From JAENVT01 sp963805445 (GTDB taxonomy: Bacteria; Actinomycetota; Acidimicrobiia; Acidimicrobiales; Ilumatobacteraceae), in assembly GCA_963805445.1 (NCBI GenBank), contig CAWDUI010000047.1, forward strand, positions 496,001 through 560,000: a DNA stretch of 64,000 nucleotides. Reading direction: 5' to 3'. Positions 10,565-20,413 of this stretch are shown here, piece after piece. The translations under genes were made by a program, and so were the position numbers. A model generated the notes under the pieces. That model did not search any database, was not told the DNA's origin, and saw only the letters and a list, made by a program, of their open reading frames with translations. Each line of letters starts with the position of its first letter. The first letter of the stretch is position 1.

Positions 10565-11386
10565 TCAACGAACGGTGCCGACCAGCCACCAGTGACTGCG
10601 ATTCACACCCTCGAAGCTCTCGTCGGTGGTGTCGGCGATCGCGAAGCTGCGTCGCCTCGGGGATCGCACCAGCTTGACGTCGCTCAATCGATTGCCGACC
10701 GACGCCATCACCTCCATTGGCGACAAACGGTTCGCCTGCCAACCCAAGCGGGCGAGCGAACGGTGCCGGGAGATGGCTGGACCGAGCTTGGGCAGCCGCC
10801 ACAGGCCACGCACGACCTTGCCGGCCGGCCACAGCAGAGCGTCCCTGGCAGTCCAGGTGCGGTAGTTCAGCACCACGTGCCCACCGGGGCGCACGACACG
10901 CACCGCTTCGGCGGTCAATCCCAGGGCATCGTCGTGATGACAGTGCTGGAACGTGATGTAGCTGAAGGCCATGTCGGCGGTGGCGTCGGGCAGATCGATG
11001 GTGCGACCGTCGGCGACCGGGCTGGTCTGCAGCCGCTCGGGACGGCCGAACTGGGCCACGGTCTCGCGACACCGTTCCAGGAACGCAGCGTCGAGGTCGC
11101 AGGCCACGACCCGGGCGAACATGCGGGTGAAGCTGGCGGTCATCCGCCCGATGCCCGAGCCGATCTCGACCAGCGACTGCGAGGCCAGGGGATCATCGCC
11201 CAGCCCGAACGCAGTCAGATAGGCCAGGGTCTCGTGATTGCCGGACTCGACGAACTCGGCGAGGTTGAGATCACGGCCCGTTTGGTTGTTGAAGACCCAT
11301 CCGGTTTCGCGCACGACCTCGTCGACGGAGCGCTTCTGCTCGCTCGTGGTGCCGGCTGCCTTCCACGGCACGTGATTGCGGCGCAT
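10565..11386 (-). CDS. Class I SAM-dependent methyltransferase
   Basis: A 273-aa Rossmann-fold methyltransferase. Motif I is LVEIGSGIGRMT, the acidic end of beta-2 is VVACDLDAAFL, and ITFQHCHHDDAL is the motif IV region. I chose ATG 11386 (MRRNHVPWK) because the upstream in-frame extension is arginine-rich and overlaps lysC. It sits 10 bases after lysC and 53 bases before asd, so it appears to be inside the aspartate-pathway operon. Substrate unknown. A lipid or small-molecule methyltransferase is as likely as anything linked to lysine synthesis. Confidence 0.8.
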   Translation of the reverse strand: MRRNHVPWKAAGTTSEQKRSVDEVVRETGWVFNNQTGRDLNLAEFVESGNHETLAYLTAFGLGDDPLASQSLVEIGSGIGRMTASFTRMFARVVACDLDAAFLERCRETVAQFGRPERLQTSPVADGRTIDLPDATADMAFSYITFQHCHHDDALGLTAEAVRVVRPGGHVVLNYRTWTARDALLWPAGKVVRGLWRLPKLGPAISRHRSLARLGWQANRLSPMEVMASVGNRLSDVKLVRSPRRRSFAIADTTDESFEGVNRSHWWLVGTVR

Positions 11387-11396
11387 GGGACGAGCG

Positions 11397-12656
11397 CTAC
11401 TTCCGCTCCGGGAGCGGCGCGGAGTACGCCTGACCGGAGTCGAGGCCGAACGCAGTGTGCAGCGCTCGTGCCGCACGCTCCAGATCCGCCGCGGCGGTGA
11501 CCACGCTGATGCGTATCGTCGACGTCGAGATCATCAAGATGTTGACCGACTCGTCGGCCAGCGTGCGGAACATCTTGGCGGCGATCCCCGGGCTGGTCTT
11601 CATGCCGGCGCCGACCAAGCTGATCTTGGCGATGTCGGCGTCGTGGTCGACACCTCGGGCGCCGACCTCTGCGGCGACACGGCTGACGATCGACTCGACA
11701 CCGACCATGTCGGCCTTGGGGACGGTGAAGCTGATGTCGGTCGCTCCATCGTGCGACGTGTTCTGCACGATCATGTCGACGTTGACGTTGGCGGCGGCCA
11801 GCGGTTCGAACAGCGTCGCCGAGATCCCCGGACGGTCTGGCACGTCGACAATCGTCACTCGGGACTCGCTGGTATCGGTGACGACACCGGAGATGATGGG
11901 CTCTTCCATGCTTGGCTCCTGATCGGTGACCCAGGTGCCCGGCTCCCAAGTGAAGGCCGAGCGGACGTGTACGGGGACGTTGTGATTGCGGGCGAACTCG
12001 ACGCTGCGCAGAGCAAGCACCTTGCTGCCGGCGCCGGCCATCTCGAGCATCTCCTCGAAGTTGACGTGTGCCAGCTTGCGGGCCAGCGGCACGATGCGCG
12101 GGTCGGCGGAGAACACGCCCGTGACATCGGTGTAGATCTCGCAACTGTCGGCGCCCAGCGACGCCGCCAACGCCACGGCAGTCGTGTCGCTGCCGCCGCG
12201 CCCCAGCGACGTGATCTCCTTCTCGATGCTGATGCCCTGGAACCCGGCGACAACACAGACCTTGCCGGCCGCCAGCGCCACGCGCACCCGATCGCCCTTG
12301 ACCTCGACGATCTTGGCTTTCCCGTGCACCGAATCCGTGATGATCCCGGCCTGGCTGCCGGTGAAGCTGACCGCCTCGATGCCGAGGTCGGCCAGCGCCA
12401 TGCACAGCAGCGACATCGAGATGCGCTCGCCGGTCGTGATCAACATGTCCATCTCTCGGCCCGGCTGCGTGCTCGACACGTCGTTGGCCAGTTTGATGAG
12501 GTTGTCGGTGGTCTTGCCCATGGCGCTCGGCACGACGACCACATCGTGACCGTGGCGCCGGGTGAAGGCGACGTTCTCGGCGACGGCACGCATGCGGTCT
12601 GGGTCGGCGACGGAGGTACCGCCATATTTCTGCACGATCAGGGCCACGGGTTCCAC
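11397..12656 (-). CDS. lysC: Aspartate kinase
   Basis: Phosphorylates aspartate at the head of the lysine/threonine/methionine pathway. 419 aa, intact. Amino-acid kinase domain with VQKYGGTSVAD at the N-terminus, TTGERISMSLL and GRGGSDTTAVALAASL. Two ACT domains follow (RVTIVDVPDRPGISATLF near residue 270 and ISLVGAGMKTSPGIAAKMF near 345), so feedback inhibition by lysine/threonine is expected. First gene of lysC-methyltransferase-asd. The divergent MFS gene starts 26 bases upstream. An internal beta-subunit start, as in other actinobacterial ask genes, is possible. Confidence 0.97.
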   Translation of the reverse strand: MEPVALIVQKYGGTSVADPDRMRAVAENVAFTRRHGHDVVVVPSAMGKTTDNLIKLANDVSSTQPGREMDMLITTGERISMSLLCMALADLGIEAVSFTGSQAGIITDSVHGKAKIVEVKGDRVRVALAAGKVCVVAGFQGISIEKEITSLGRGGSDTTAVALAASLGADSCEIYTDVTGVFSADPRIVPLARKLAHVNFEEMLEMAGAGSKVLALRSVEFARNHNVPVHVRSAFTWEPGTWVTDQEPSMEEPIISGVVTDTSESRVTIVDVPDRPGISATLFEPLAAANVNVDMIVQNTSHDGATDISFTVPKADMVGVESIVSRVAAEVGARGVDHDADIAKISLVGAGMKTSPGIAAKMFRTLADESVNILMISTSTIRISVVTAAADLERAARALHTAFGLDSGQAYSAPLPERK

Positions 12657-12682
12657 AGGCTAGCGAGTTAGCGTCGCACGTC

Positions 12683-13872
12683 GTGCTCGGCCGTGCGTTG
12701 GACGATTCGTATGCGCCGGAGGTGCGCGGCAGCCTGACCGCCCTGGCGACGGCCCGAATGACCTCCAACGCGTGCTACCGATTCGTCGGGCCGTTCATTG
12801 CCACGATCGCCCGCGGTCTCGACGTCAAGCTGGCCGACATCGGCCTGGCGATCGCTGTGTCGGAGCTGTTCGGCCTGGCCTCGCCGGTGATCGGGCACGT
12901 CGTGGATCGGCTCGGCGCGCGACGAGCGGTGTCTGTTGGCCTCGGCGCGGCAATCCTCGGCACGTGTCTGGCCGCGGCAAGCCAGGGCGTGGCCATGCTG
13001 GCAGTTGCGCTGGTGCTGATCGGCCAGGGAAACACGACGTTCTACCTCGGCATCGGGGCGTGGATCGCCCAGCACGTGCCGTACGAGCGCCGCGGTCGGG
13101 TCATCGGCCTGATCGAGGTGTCGTGGGCGTTCGGGCTGCTGATCGGAGTCAGCACGATGGGCCTCGTCACGGCCGCAACGAACTGGCGCGCCGGGTACCT
13201 CAGCGGCGCGGCTGCCATGATCGTCATGGCGGTCGTGGTGGTCGGCCGGATCGAGGCACAGACTGCAGAACATCGGACCGCCGCCGCGACACGAGTCGCC
13301 GGTCGCCTCGTCTCGCGTGGTTGGCTGGTCTTGGTGTCGGGATTCGCTCTCACCGCGGCCAGCCATTCGCTGGTCGTCACGTTCGGCAGTTGGCTGGAGG
13401 ATGAGTTCGGGCTGACGCCGGCGGGCCTGTCCGCCGTCACGTTCGTGCTCGGGCGCGGGCGAACTGACGGCCACGCTGTTCGTCGCCCGCTTCACCGATG
13501 CGTGGGGCAAGCGCCGCTCGATCGCCTTCGGAGCGTGCCTGATGATTCCGGCGAGCGCCGGGCTGGTCATGATCCATCACCATCTGATCGTCGGCGTCCT
13601 CCTCCTGGTCATCGTGGTGCTCGGTTTCGAGTTCTCGGTCGTCAGCGCCATTTCCCTCGGGGCGGAGCTCGTGCCCGGCTCGCCGGCGCGTGGCCTCGGA
13701 TTGTTGATCGGCGTCGACACGGTCGGACGGGCGACGATGTCGGTCCCGGCGACGCGGCTGTACCTCGAGTCACGGCATCGGTTGGCCGGCAGCGATGACC
13801 GCCATCTTGGCCACGATCGGGGTCGCCGCCATCGTCATGTCGGCGCGCCGAGTCCTCTCGAATCGTCAGTGA
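12683..13872 (+). CDS. MFS transporter
   Basis: A major facilitator of about 395 aa with 12 predicted helices. VVDRLGARRAVSVGLG is the loop 2-3 signature; ARFTDAWGKRRSIAFG is its counterpart in the second half. Frames change near 13455 and 13750. The final reading is AIVMSARRVLSNRQ with the stop TGA at 13870. The last codons and the stop lie inside the first copy of a palindromic repeat, so the C-terminus is repeat-derived. Substrate unknown. Starts with GTG, divergent from lysC. Confidence 0.78.
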
Positions 13873-13979
13873 CGAAACCCGACCTCCCCACCAACCCGCC
13901 CACAACCCTCCCGAATCGTCAGTGACGAAACCCGACCTCGCGCCAGGTCTTGTTTCGTCACTGACGATTCAGGAGGGGT
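13851..13979 (+). repeat. Palindromic repeat cluster 1 (three copies, CAGTGA subtype)
   Basis: Three exact copies of a 19-mer, GAATCGTCAGTGACGAAAC: direct at 13860-13878 and 13913-13931, inverted at 13952-13970. The direct copies are preceded by CCTCTC or CCTCCC and followed by CCGACCTC. The second and third copies fold into a 19-bp hairpin with an inner GACCT/AGGTC stem. The cluster lies between the convergent MFS and nadE genes and supplies the MFS stop codon. A related subtype is at 36.9-37.2 kb. Confidence 0.9.
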
Positions 13980-14098
13980 TGGGGTGCGGCAGTGGACCGC
14001 ACGGGCCCGACGGGCCGGACGGGCCGGACCGCCGGCCGCTGGGGTGCGTTTGACGGCTCCGGCCCCTCTGCGGGGCGTCAGTTCACAAACGCTGGGCC

Positions 14099-15821
14099 TC
14101 AGCCGCGATAGGCGTTGGTGATCGGCAGGCGGCGATCCTTGCCGAACGCCTTGACGCTGACGCGCACACCGGGCGGGCATTGGCGGCGTTTGTACTCCAT
14201 CGCATCGACCAGGCGAGTGATTCGCCGAACCAGAGCCTCGTCGTGGCCGAGTTCGATGATCTCCGACGCGGTGCGGTCTTCCTCCACGTACAGCTCGAGG
14301 ATCGGGTCGAGCACCTCGTAGGCCGGCAGGCTCTGGTCGTCACGCTGATCGGGGCGCAACTCGGCCGAGGGCGGCTTGGTGATCACGCTCTCGGGAATGA
14401 TCTCGCGCCCGGCGCGGTCGTTGTAGTACCGGCACAGTGTCGTAGACGCGCGTCTTCAACACGTCCTTGATCACGCCGTACCCTCCGACCGAGTCGCCGT
14501 ACAACGTGAAGTAGCCCACGGCCAGCTCGCTCTTGTTCCCGGTGGTCAGCACCATCCAGCCGAACTTGTTGGACAAGGCCATCAGGGTCGTTCCCCGCAC
14601 GCGGCTCTGCAGGTTCTCCTCCGTGAGGTCGGCCGGCTTGCCGGCGAACGCCTCGGTGGTCATGTCGAGATAGGCGCCGAACGCCGGCTCGATCGCGATC
14701 GTGCGGAAGTCGATGCCCAGCGCCGTCGCCAGATCGGCGGCGTCGGTCTTGGAGCCGTCGCTCGAGTACCGCGACGGCATCGAGACGCCGTGCACATGAT
14801 CGGCACCGAGCGCGTCGACGGCGATGCAGGCCACGATGGTCGAGTCGATGCCGCCCGACAGGCCGATCACGACGTCGGTGAAGCCGTTCTTGCGGACGTA
14901 GTCGCCCGTGCCCAACACCAGGGCCTCGTACAGCTCGGCGGTGGGCGTCAGCTGGGCGCGATCCGGGCGATCGGGCGGCGTGATGTCGCGCCCGAGCGAA
15001 CCGTCGGAGACATGAACCACCGGCATCTCGACCTCGGTACGGCGGCCACGCGGGTCGAGCAACCGCTTGCGGTACACCGGCTCGATGTGCACGTCGGTGA
15101 TCAGCAACTCCTCGACGAACTGGGCGGCGCGAGCGACCAGGCGGCCCTCGGCGTCGAACACGGTCGAACCGCCGTCGAAGACCAGCTCGTCCTGCCCGCA
15201 GACCTGGTTGACGTAGACCAGCGCGCAACTGGCATCGGCCGCCCGCGTCGCCAGCATCCGCTCGCGATCGGAGGCCTTGTCGACGTGGTACGGCGAGCCG
15301 TTGATGTTGATGTTGAGCTCGGCGCCGCCGGCGGCCTGCTCGGCCAGCGGACCCGTCGGGCTCCACACGTCCTCGCAGATGCTGATGCCGACCTTGACAC
15401 CACCGATCACATACAACTCGTACGGATCGCTGGCGCCGCCTGGTGTGAAGTAGCGGGCCTCGTCGAACACGGCGTAGTTGGGCAGCAGGCGCTTGCGATA
15501 CGTCCCCAGCACCTCGCCGTTGGCGCACATCGCCGCGGCGTTGTAGATGTCGCGGTCGGCGGCGACGTAGCCGACAACCGCGGCGCACCGACCGGTGTGC
15601 GCAGCCACCTTCGCCAACGCCTCGAGGTTGTCGGCGACGAAGCCGGATTTCAGCACCAGATCCTCGGGTGGGTAGCCGGTGATGGCCAACTCGGTGAACG
15701 CGACGATGTCGCAACCGGCCGCCTCTGCCTGGTCGTAGGCGGCCACGATCTTGGCGACGTTGCCATCGAGGTCGCCGACGGTGGGATTCAACTGGGCGAG
15801 GGCGATGCGCAAGCTGGCCAC
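14099..15821 (-). CDS. nadE: Glutamine-dependent NAD+ synthetase
   Basis: Makes NAD+ from nicotinate adenine dinucleotide with glutamine as nitrogen donor. The N-terminal nitrilase-type glutaminase domain shows FTELAITGYPPEDLVL (catalytic Glu), LLPNYAVFDEARYF (Lys) and GVKVGISICEDVW (Cys). The C-terminal synthetase carries the PP-loop GLSGGIDSTI and LTTGNKSELAVGYFTLYGD. One indel near 14437 splits it; the C-terminus (KRRQCPPGVRVS to NAYRG) follows in another frame. Joined length is about 573 aa, normal. Convergent with the MFS gene. Confidence 0.95.
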
Positions 15822-15838
15822 GCCGTGAAGGCTAGCGA

Positions 15839-18231
15839 TCAGCCACCTTCGAAGTAGCCAGGAGTGTCGACGACGAGGTCGGTCGGCATCAGCGTGTAGT
15901 AGCTCATCTTGGCCGGTGCGGCGCTCAACTGGGTGAACGACAGGACCGCGTGGATCTGCGCGGCGGCATTCGTGTTACCGGCGCTCACCAACGGCAGGGG
16001 GCCGCCCGGGTATGGCGTGACGAAACCGGCGGCCGCGTTGTCGACGATGGTGATGGTGTGGGCCATGGCCTGCGCGTTTGCCGGCACGCTGAGGGGGTCG
16101 ATGGTGCCCGAGGCCTGGCCCGGCAGGCGACCGAACCCGACGCCGACGCGCGTGTCGACCTCGCGGAACGGTTGGATCACGTGGAACCGGCCGGCCGTGG
16201 CGGCCGGGACAGCCGACGACGTGAAATATCCGGCCACGTCGACGACCACATCGGGGATCGAGAACGTGTGGAAGTCGACCGTGCCATCGGTGCCAACCGG
16301 GACGACGACCAGGTTGGCGCGGATGTCGCCGAGCCCGCTGGTGTTCAGGTTCGACGAGGCGCCGGCGAACGGAGTCCCGCCGGGCTGGGCGGTGAGATAG
16401 CCGCCACCGTTGTCGGGATCGGTGACCGCCGTGACGACGAGCACGGCGGCATTCATCTGGTCCGCGGCCGGCAGGCCCCCTCGGCCCGCTACCGTGCACA
16501 TGCACGAACGGGATCTGCGGGCCGGCGCCGCGGCTGAACTGGTTGGTCGCCGACAACGGATCACGCGTGTCGGCGATGCGGTTCGGAGGCACGGCGACGA
16601 ACCGACCGGCCTTGACCGCGGCCGGTGCATGCGTTGAAGTAGCCGAGCACGTCGATCACGACGTCGGCGGTCGAGAACGCGTACAGCAAGATGCCGCCGT
16701 TGGCATCGACCGGCACGACAGCGGAGTTGGCCACCACCTCCCCGGGCGCAGCGTTGAGGTTGGATGCCAACGGACGCGCGCTGCGACCCGCCCACGCCGT
16801 GAGGTACCCGGGAGTGCTGGGTCCGACGAACGCGAAGTTCACCAGACGGCCTTGGTCACGGCGGGGTCGACACCCATCAGCTGGTACCTCGTCGTGCCGG
16901 CACGGATCGGCTTGGCACCCGCAGCGGCTGGCGCGTGTCGAGGACCCGAGTGCCGGGTGCTGCGGCGGTGAACGCCAGCGCGCCGGGGGCCACGAACGCG
17001 GCCGGGCGGTGTCGTGATCTTGCGGACCGCGCCGCCCGTGAGGGTGTAGTAGAGCGCGATGCTGCACCCGTCGTCGACGAACGCCATGTCGGCGATGCCG
17101 CCGACACCGGTGGCGAACGGCGCGTTGTAGTCGATCGACCCGTTGGCGTGGCGAAGCCACATGTTCCCGCTGCCGGCGTCGGCGAACAGGTAGCCGCCGT
17201 CGAACTCGGCCGGCCACTGACCGTTGGGCATGAACGCGCCGCGCGGTGATGACCTGACCAACGGAACGCGGGTAGTCGGTGATCGGATCGGTGAATCATG
17301 CTGGGTACCGGCGCGGCGCAGGGCACGGCGGGTTCGGCCGCTGCGGGCAGACGCCCTCGCGGATCGGCCAGCCGTAGTTCGCTGCCGATCCCGCCGACGT
17401 CGACCTCCTCGCGGGTGCTCTGGCCGACGTCGTTGATGAAGAACCGGTCAGGCCCGGTGTTGGGGTCGAACGCGAACCGGAACGGGTTGCGCAGCCCCCA
17501 CGCGAACATCTCCTGGCACGGAGTCGTCGGCGTCGACGGCGGTGTTGCCGCGCACCCGGCAACTGGCCGTGCCGGCGCCCGCTGAACGGGTTGCCGGGAG
17601 CCGGGTCGCCCGTCGACGGCACGACGCGCAGGATCTTGCCGTTCAGCAAGCTGAGGTCCTGGCCGGCGTTGCTCGGGCTGGCCTTGGTTCGCGGATCGGC
17701 GCCGGCATCGCCGACGGAGATGTACAGATACCCGTCACCGCCGATCTCCAGATCGCCGCCGTTGTGGTTGCCGGCCTCCGAGGAGATGTTGTCGACCAGC
17801 ACGACCTCGCTGTTGGGGTCGATGGCGTCGCCCGTCATCGTGAACCGGCTGGCCCGGTTGACGCATCCACCCGGGGCGGCGGCGGGATGCGTGAAGTACA
17901 AGTACACGTAGCCATTGGCCTTGAAGTGCGGATCGACGGCGACGCCGAGCAGACCACGCTCGCCGCCGTTGCATGGCGACAAACTCAGGTTCAACGCCGG
18001 CGACGGCAGCATCACGTCGCCGCGGATCAAGCGCACCGAACCGGACTGCACCAACACCATGACCGTGCCGTCGGGCAACCCCACGATGCCGGTCGAGGCA
18101 CCCGGGGCCGCCACCTGCACATCGGTGAATCCACCAGGCACGGTGGCCGCGGAGACGGTCGGTGCTCCGGAGTTGACCACGGGCACGATGATCGATGTGA
18201 TCATCAACGCGGCTGCTGCGCACTTTCGCAT
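15839..18231 (-). CDS. Secreted glucose/sorbosone dehydrogenase-like beta-propeller with C-terminal G-Y-F repeats
   Basis: An exported protein of about 795 aa. Signal peptide (residues 1-28, MRKCAAAALMITSIIVPVV) is followed by a six-bladed PQQ-type GSDH propeller: GGERGLLGVAVDPHF, NHNGGDLEIGGDGYLYISVGD, LRNPFRFAFDPNTGPDRFFI. The C-terminal part has two or more repeats ending in VVIDVLGYF and VVVDVAGYF and a last LVVDTPGYFEGG. At least six frame changes (about 17560, 17510, 17300, 17260, 16930, 16640) break the reading; parts near 17.3-17.5 kb are uncertain. Lipid anchor or sorting motif not seen. The same repeat type makes up the protein at 60.6-62.1 kb. Confidence 0.72.
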
Positions 18232-18371
18232 ATCGAGCCCCTTCAGCTCACGCCCGCTCCCGAACGTAACACGCCCACCTCAGCAGGCGGGATCGCCCGG
18301 GAGCACCAATTCATGCCCCGCCCGGACGCTACGGGTCGGTCGTGCGGTTCCCGCGCTGCGTACTATCCCAG

Positions 18372-19142
18372 ATGATGTCAGCCCTGTTCGATCTCACCGG
18401 CAAGAAGGCAATCGTCACCGGCGGGGGACGCGGACTCGGTCGCGCCATCGCGGTCGGCCTGGCCCAACACGGCGCCGACGTGGCCGTGACCAGTCGAACC
18501 GTCGCCGAGCTCGACGAGACTGCGGCGGCAGTCCGCGGCGCCGGGCGCGAATGCCTCGTGGTTCCCGGCGATGCGTCGCACAAGAGCGAGATCGACCGCG
18601 TCGTCGGCGAGGTGGCCGGTCAGTGGGGACGCATCGACATCCTCGTCAACAACGCCGGTGTCGACGCGGCAGGGCCCGCCATCGACTACACCGAGGCCGA
18701 TTGGGACTTCGTGCTCGACGTCAACTTGAAGGCCTACTTCTTCTTCGCCCAGGCCGTCGGGAAGGTGATGATCCGCGACGGCGGTGGTGGCGCCATCGCC
18801 AACAACTCCTCCATCTGCGGGGAGGTGGCGGTGAAGAACATCTCGGCCTACAACATCTCCAAGGGCGGCGTGAACATGCTGACCAAATCGCTGGCCCTCG
18901 AGTGGGCGCCGCACGGGATCCGCGTCAACGCCTTCTCGCCCGCGTACATGGATGTGTTCATGCCCGGCGCCGCGGCCGAGCACGACGAAGCCAAAGAGCA
19001 GGCCGTGCGCGACCTCACCCCGCTCGGTCGTCGCGGCCGGCCAGAAGAGCTCGTCGGACCTGTCGTGTTCCTGGTGTCGGCCGCGTCGTCGTACGTCACC
19101 GGCGAGGTCTTGATGGTCGATGGCGGCTGGACGATCCGATGA
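18372..19142 (+). CDS. SDR family oxidoreductase
   Basis: A 256-aa classical short-chain dehydrogenase. NAD(P) motif TGGGRGLGRA (residues 14-23), NNAG near residue 92, and the catalytic Ser/Tyr/Lys in SSICG and YNISKGG. The C-terminal SYVTGEVLMVDGGW is typical. Uninterrupted. I chose ATG 18372 because the upstream codons (to 18342) are not conserved-looking. Its stop is 13 bases before the dehydrogenase start, so the two are probably co-transcribed. Substrate cannot be told. Confidence 0.88.
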   Translation: MMSALFDLTGKKAIVTGGGRGLGRAIAVGLAQHGADVAVTSRTVAELDETAAAVRGAGRECLVVPGDASHKSEIDRVVGEVAGQWGRIDILVNNAGVDAAGPAIDYTEADWDFVLDVNLKAYFFFAQAVGKVMIRDGGGGAIANNSSICGEVAVKNISAYNISKGGVNMLTKSLALEWAPHGIRVNAFSPAYMDVFMPGAAAEHDEAKEQAVRDLTPLGRRGRPEELVGPVVFLVSAASSYVTGEVLMVDGGWTIR

Positions 19143-19155
19143 AGGTTGGTCGCTG

Positions 19156-20262
19156 ATGGAGAAGACCGAGATCTTCGACTACATGGCCGCCAACGGCCAC
19201 GAGAAGGTGCTGTGCTTCCAGAACGAAGACATCGGCCTGCGCGCCGTGTTGGCGATCCACTCCACGGTGCTCGGCCCGGCGGCGGGCGGGTGCCGGATGT
19301 GGCAGTACAGCGACGACCTGGCGGCGATGGAAGACGCACTACGGCTCAGCAAGGGGATGACCTACAAGTACGCCGCAGCGGGAATCAACCTCGGCGGCGG
19401 CAAGATCGTGGTGATCGGCGACCCGAAGCGTCAGCACGGCCGCGAGATGCTGTTCCGTGCCCTCGGGCGGTTCATCGATTCCTTGGGCGGCGAGTACCTG
19501 ACCGGTGAAGACGTCGGCACCACGCTGCAGGACATGGACTACATGCGCGTCGAGACCCGCAACGTGATCACCCTGCCCGAGTCCGCGGGCGGCGCCGGGC
19601 CCATCGGTCCGGCGACGGCGTTCGGTGTGCTGCAGGCGATGCGGGCCTGCGTCGAGCAGCGGTTCGGTTCGCCGTCGCTCGATGGCAAGCGGGTCGTGGT
19701 GCAGGGCCTCGGGGCCGTGGGGGTCCCGATGGTCGGATACCTCGCCGGCGAAGGCGCAACGGTGTTGGTCAGCGACATCGACCCGGGCAAGGTCGCGGCG
19801 ATGGTTGCCGCGCACGGGGCCACGGCCATCGATGCGGGCGACGTCGTCGCGGCCGACGTCGACGTGTACTGCCCTTGCGCACTCGGCGCCACGATCAACG
19901 ACGAGTCGATCGAAGTGCTGCACGCGTCGATCGTGTGTGGCTCGGCCAACAACCAACTCGCCGAGCCGCGTCACGGCGACGAGTTGCACCGCCGCGGCGT
20001 GATCTACGCACCCGACTACATCGCCAACGCGGGCGGCACGGTGTTCGACACCGACCGGCTCTGGGGTGGCGTCAACAAGGAGCGTGGCAACGCCAAGGTG
20101 GCCAAGATCTACGAGCGGATGCACGAAGTGTTCACGATCTCTCGGACCGAGGGCATCGCCACGCACGCGGCTGCCGACCGACTGGCCGAAGCCCGCATCG
20201 ACGCCTACAAGGCGATCAAACGGGTGCATGGCTTCGACCAGGGCCAACGCGTCACGATCTGA
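19156..20262 (+). CDS. Glu/Leu/Phe/Val dehydrogenase (leucine/valine type)
   Basis: A 368-aa amino-acid dehydrogenase closest to leucine/valine dehydrogenases. It reversibly deaminates branched-chain amino acids with NAD+. PAAGGCRMWQY and KGMTYKYAAAGINLGGGK carry the active-site lysines; VVVQGLGAVGVPMVGYLA is the NAD-binding motif; SANNQLAEPRHGDEL is a further typical segment. Uninterrupted. A GAAGG ribosome site lies at 19141-19145. It precedes two glutamine synthetases, consistent with ammonium handling. Confidence 0.88.
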   Translation: MEKTEIFDYMAANGHEKVLCFQNEDIGLRAVLAIHSTVLGPAAGGCRMWQYSDDLAAMEDALRLSKGMTYKYAAAGINLGGGKIVVIGDPKRQHGREMLFRALGRFIDSLGGEYLTGEDVGTTLQDMDYMRVETRNVITLPESAGGAGPIGPATAFGVLQAMRACVEQRFGSPSLDGKRVVVQGLGAVGVPMVGYLAGEGATVLVSDIDPGKVAAMVAAHGATAIDAGDVVAADVDVYCPCALGATINDESIEVLHASIVCGSANNQLAEPRHGDELHRRGVIYAPDYIANAGGTVFDTDRLWGGVNKERGNAKVAKIYERMHEVFTISRTEGIATHAAADRLAEARIDAYKAIKRVHGFDQGQRVTI

Positions 20263-20413
20263 ACTGGGTCCGCGTCGGGCCTGCGTCGGGCCTGCGTCAC
20301 GGCCAACTTCACACAGCGTTCACAGTTCGGCAATGGCTTCGAAACTGCGACGCTGGCACTATTCCCGAGTCCCGATCGCGGCGCGTCCGCGATCCCGAGA
20401 ACGAAGGAATTTC
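20263..20413 (+). promoter_or_regulatory. Upstream region of GSII with paired TTCACA sites
   Basis: The 151-base gap before the GSII gene holds a tandem GCGTCGGGCCT (20271-20292) and two TTCACA hexamers at 20308 and 20319, one helical turn apart. This could be a regulator site; it does not match the published actinobacterial GlnR box well. AAGGAAT before GTG 20414 is the ribosome site. Confidence 0.3.

Noticed and set aside
11376..12671. 431-aa open frame antisense to lysC
   Set aside because: It mirrors the aspartate kinase frame and has the D/G/H-rich composition of a shadow; lysC is beyond doubt.
13851..13979. Possible CRISPR array at the repeat cluster
   Set aside because: Copies are in mixed orientation with unequal gaps and no cas genes; it is a palindromic interspersed repeat.
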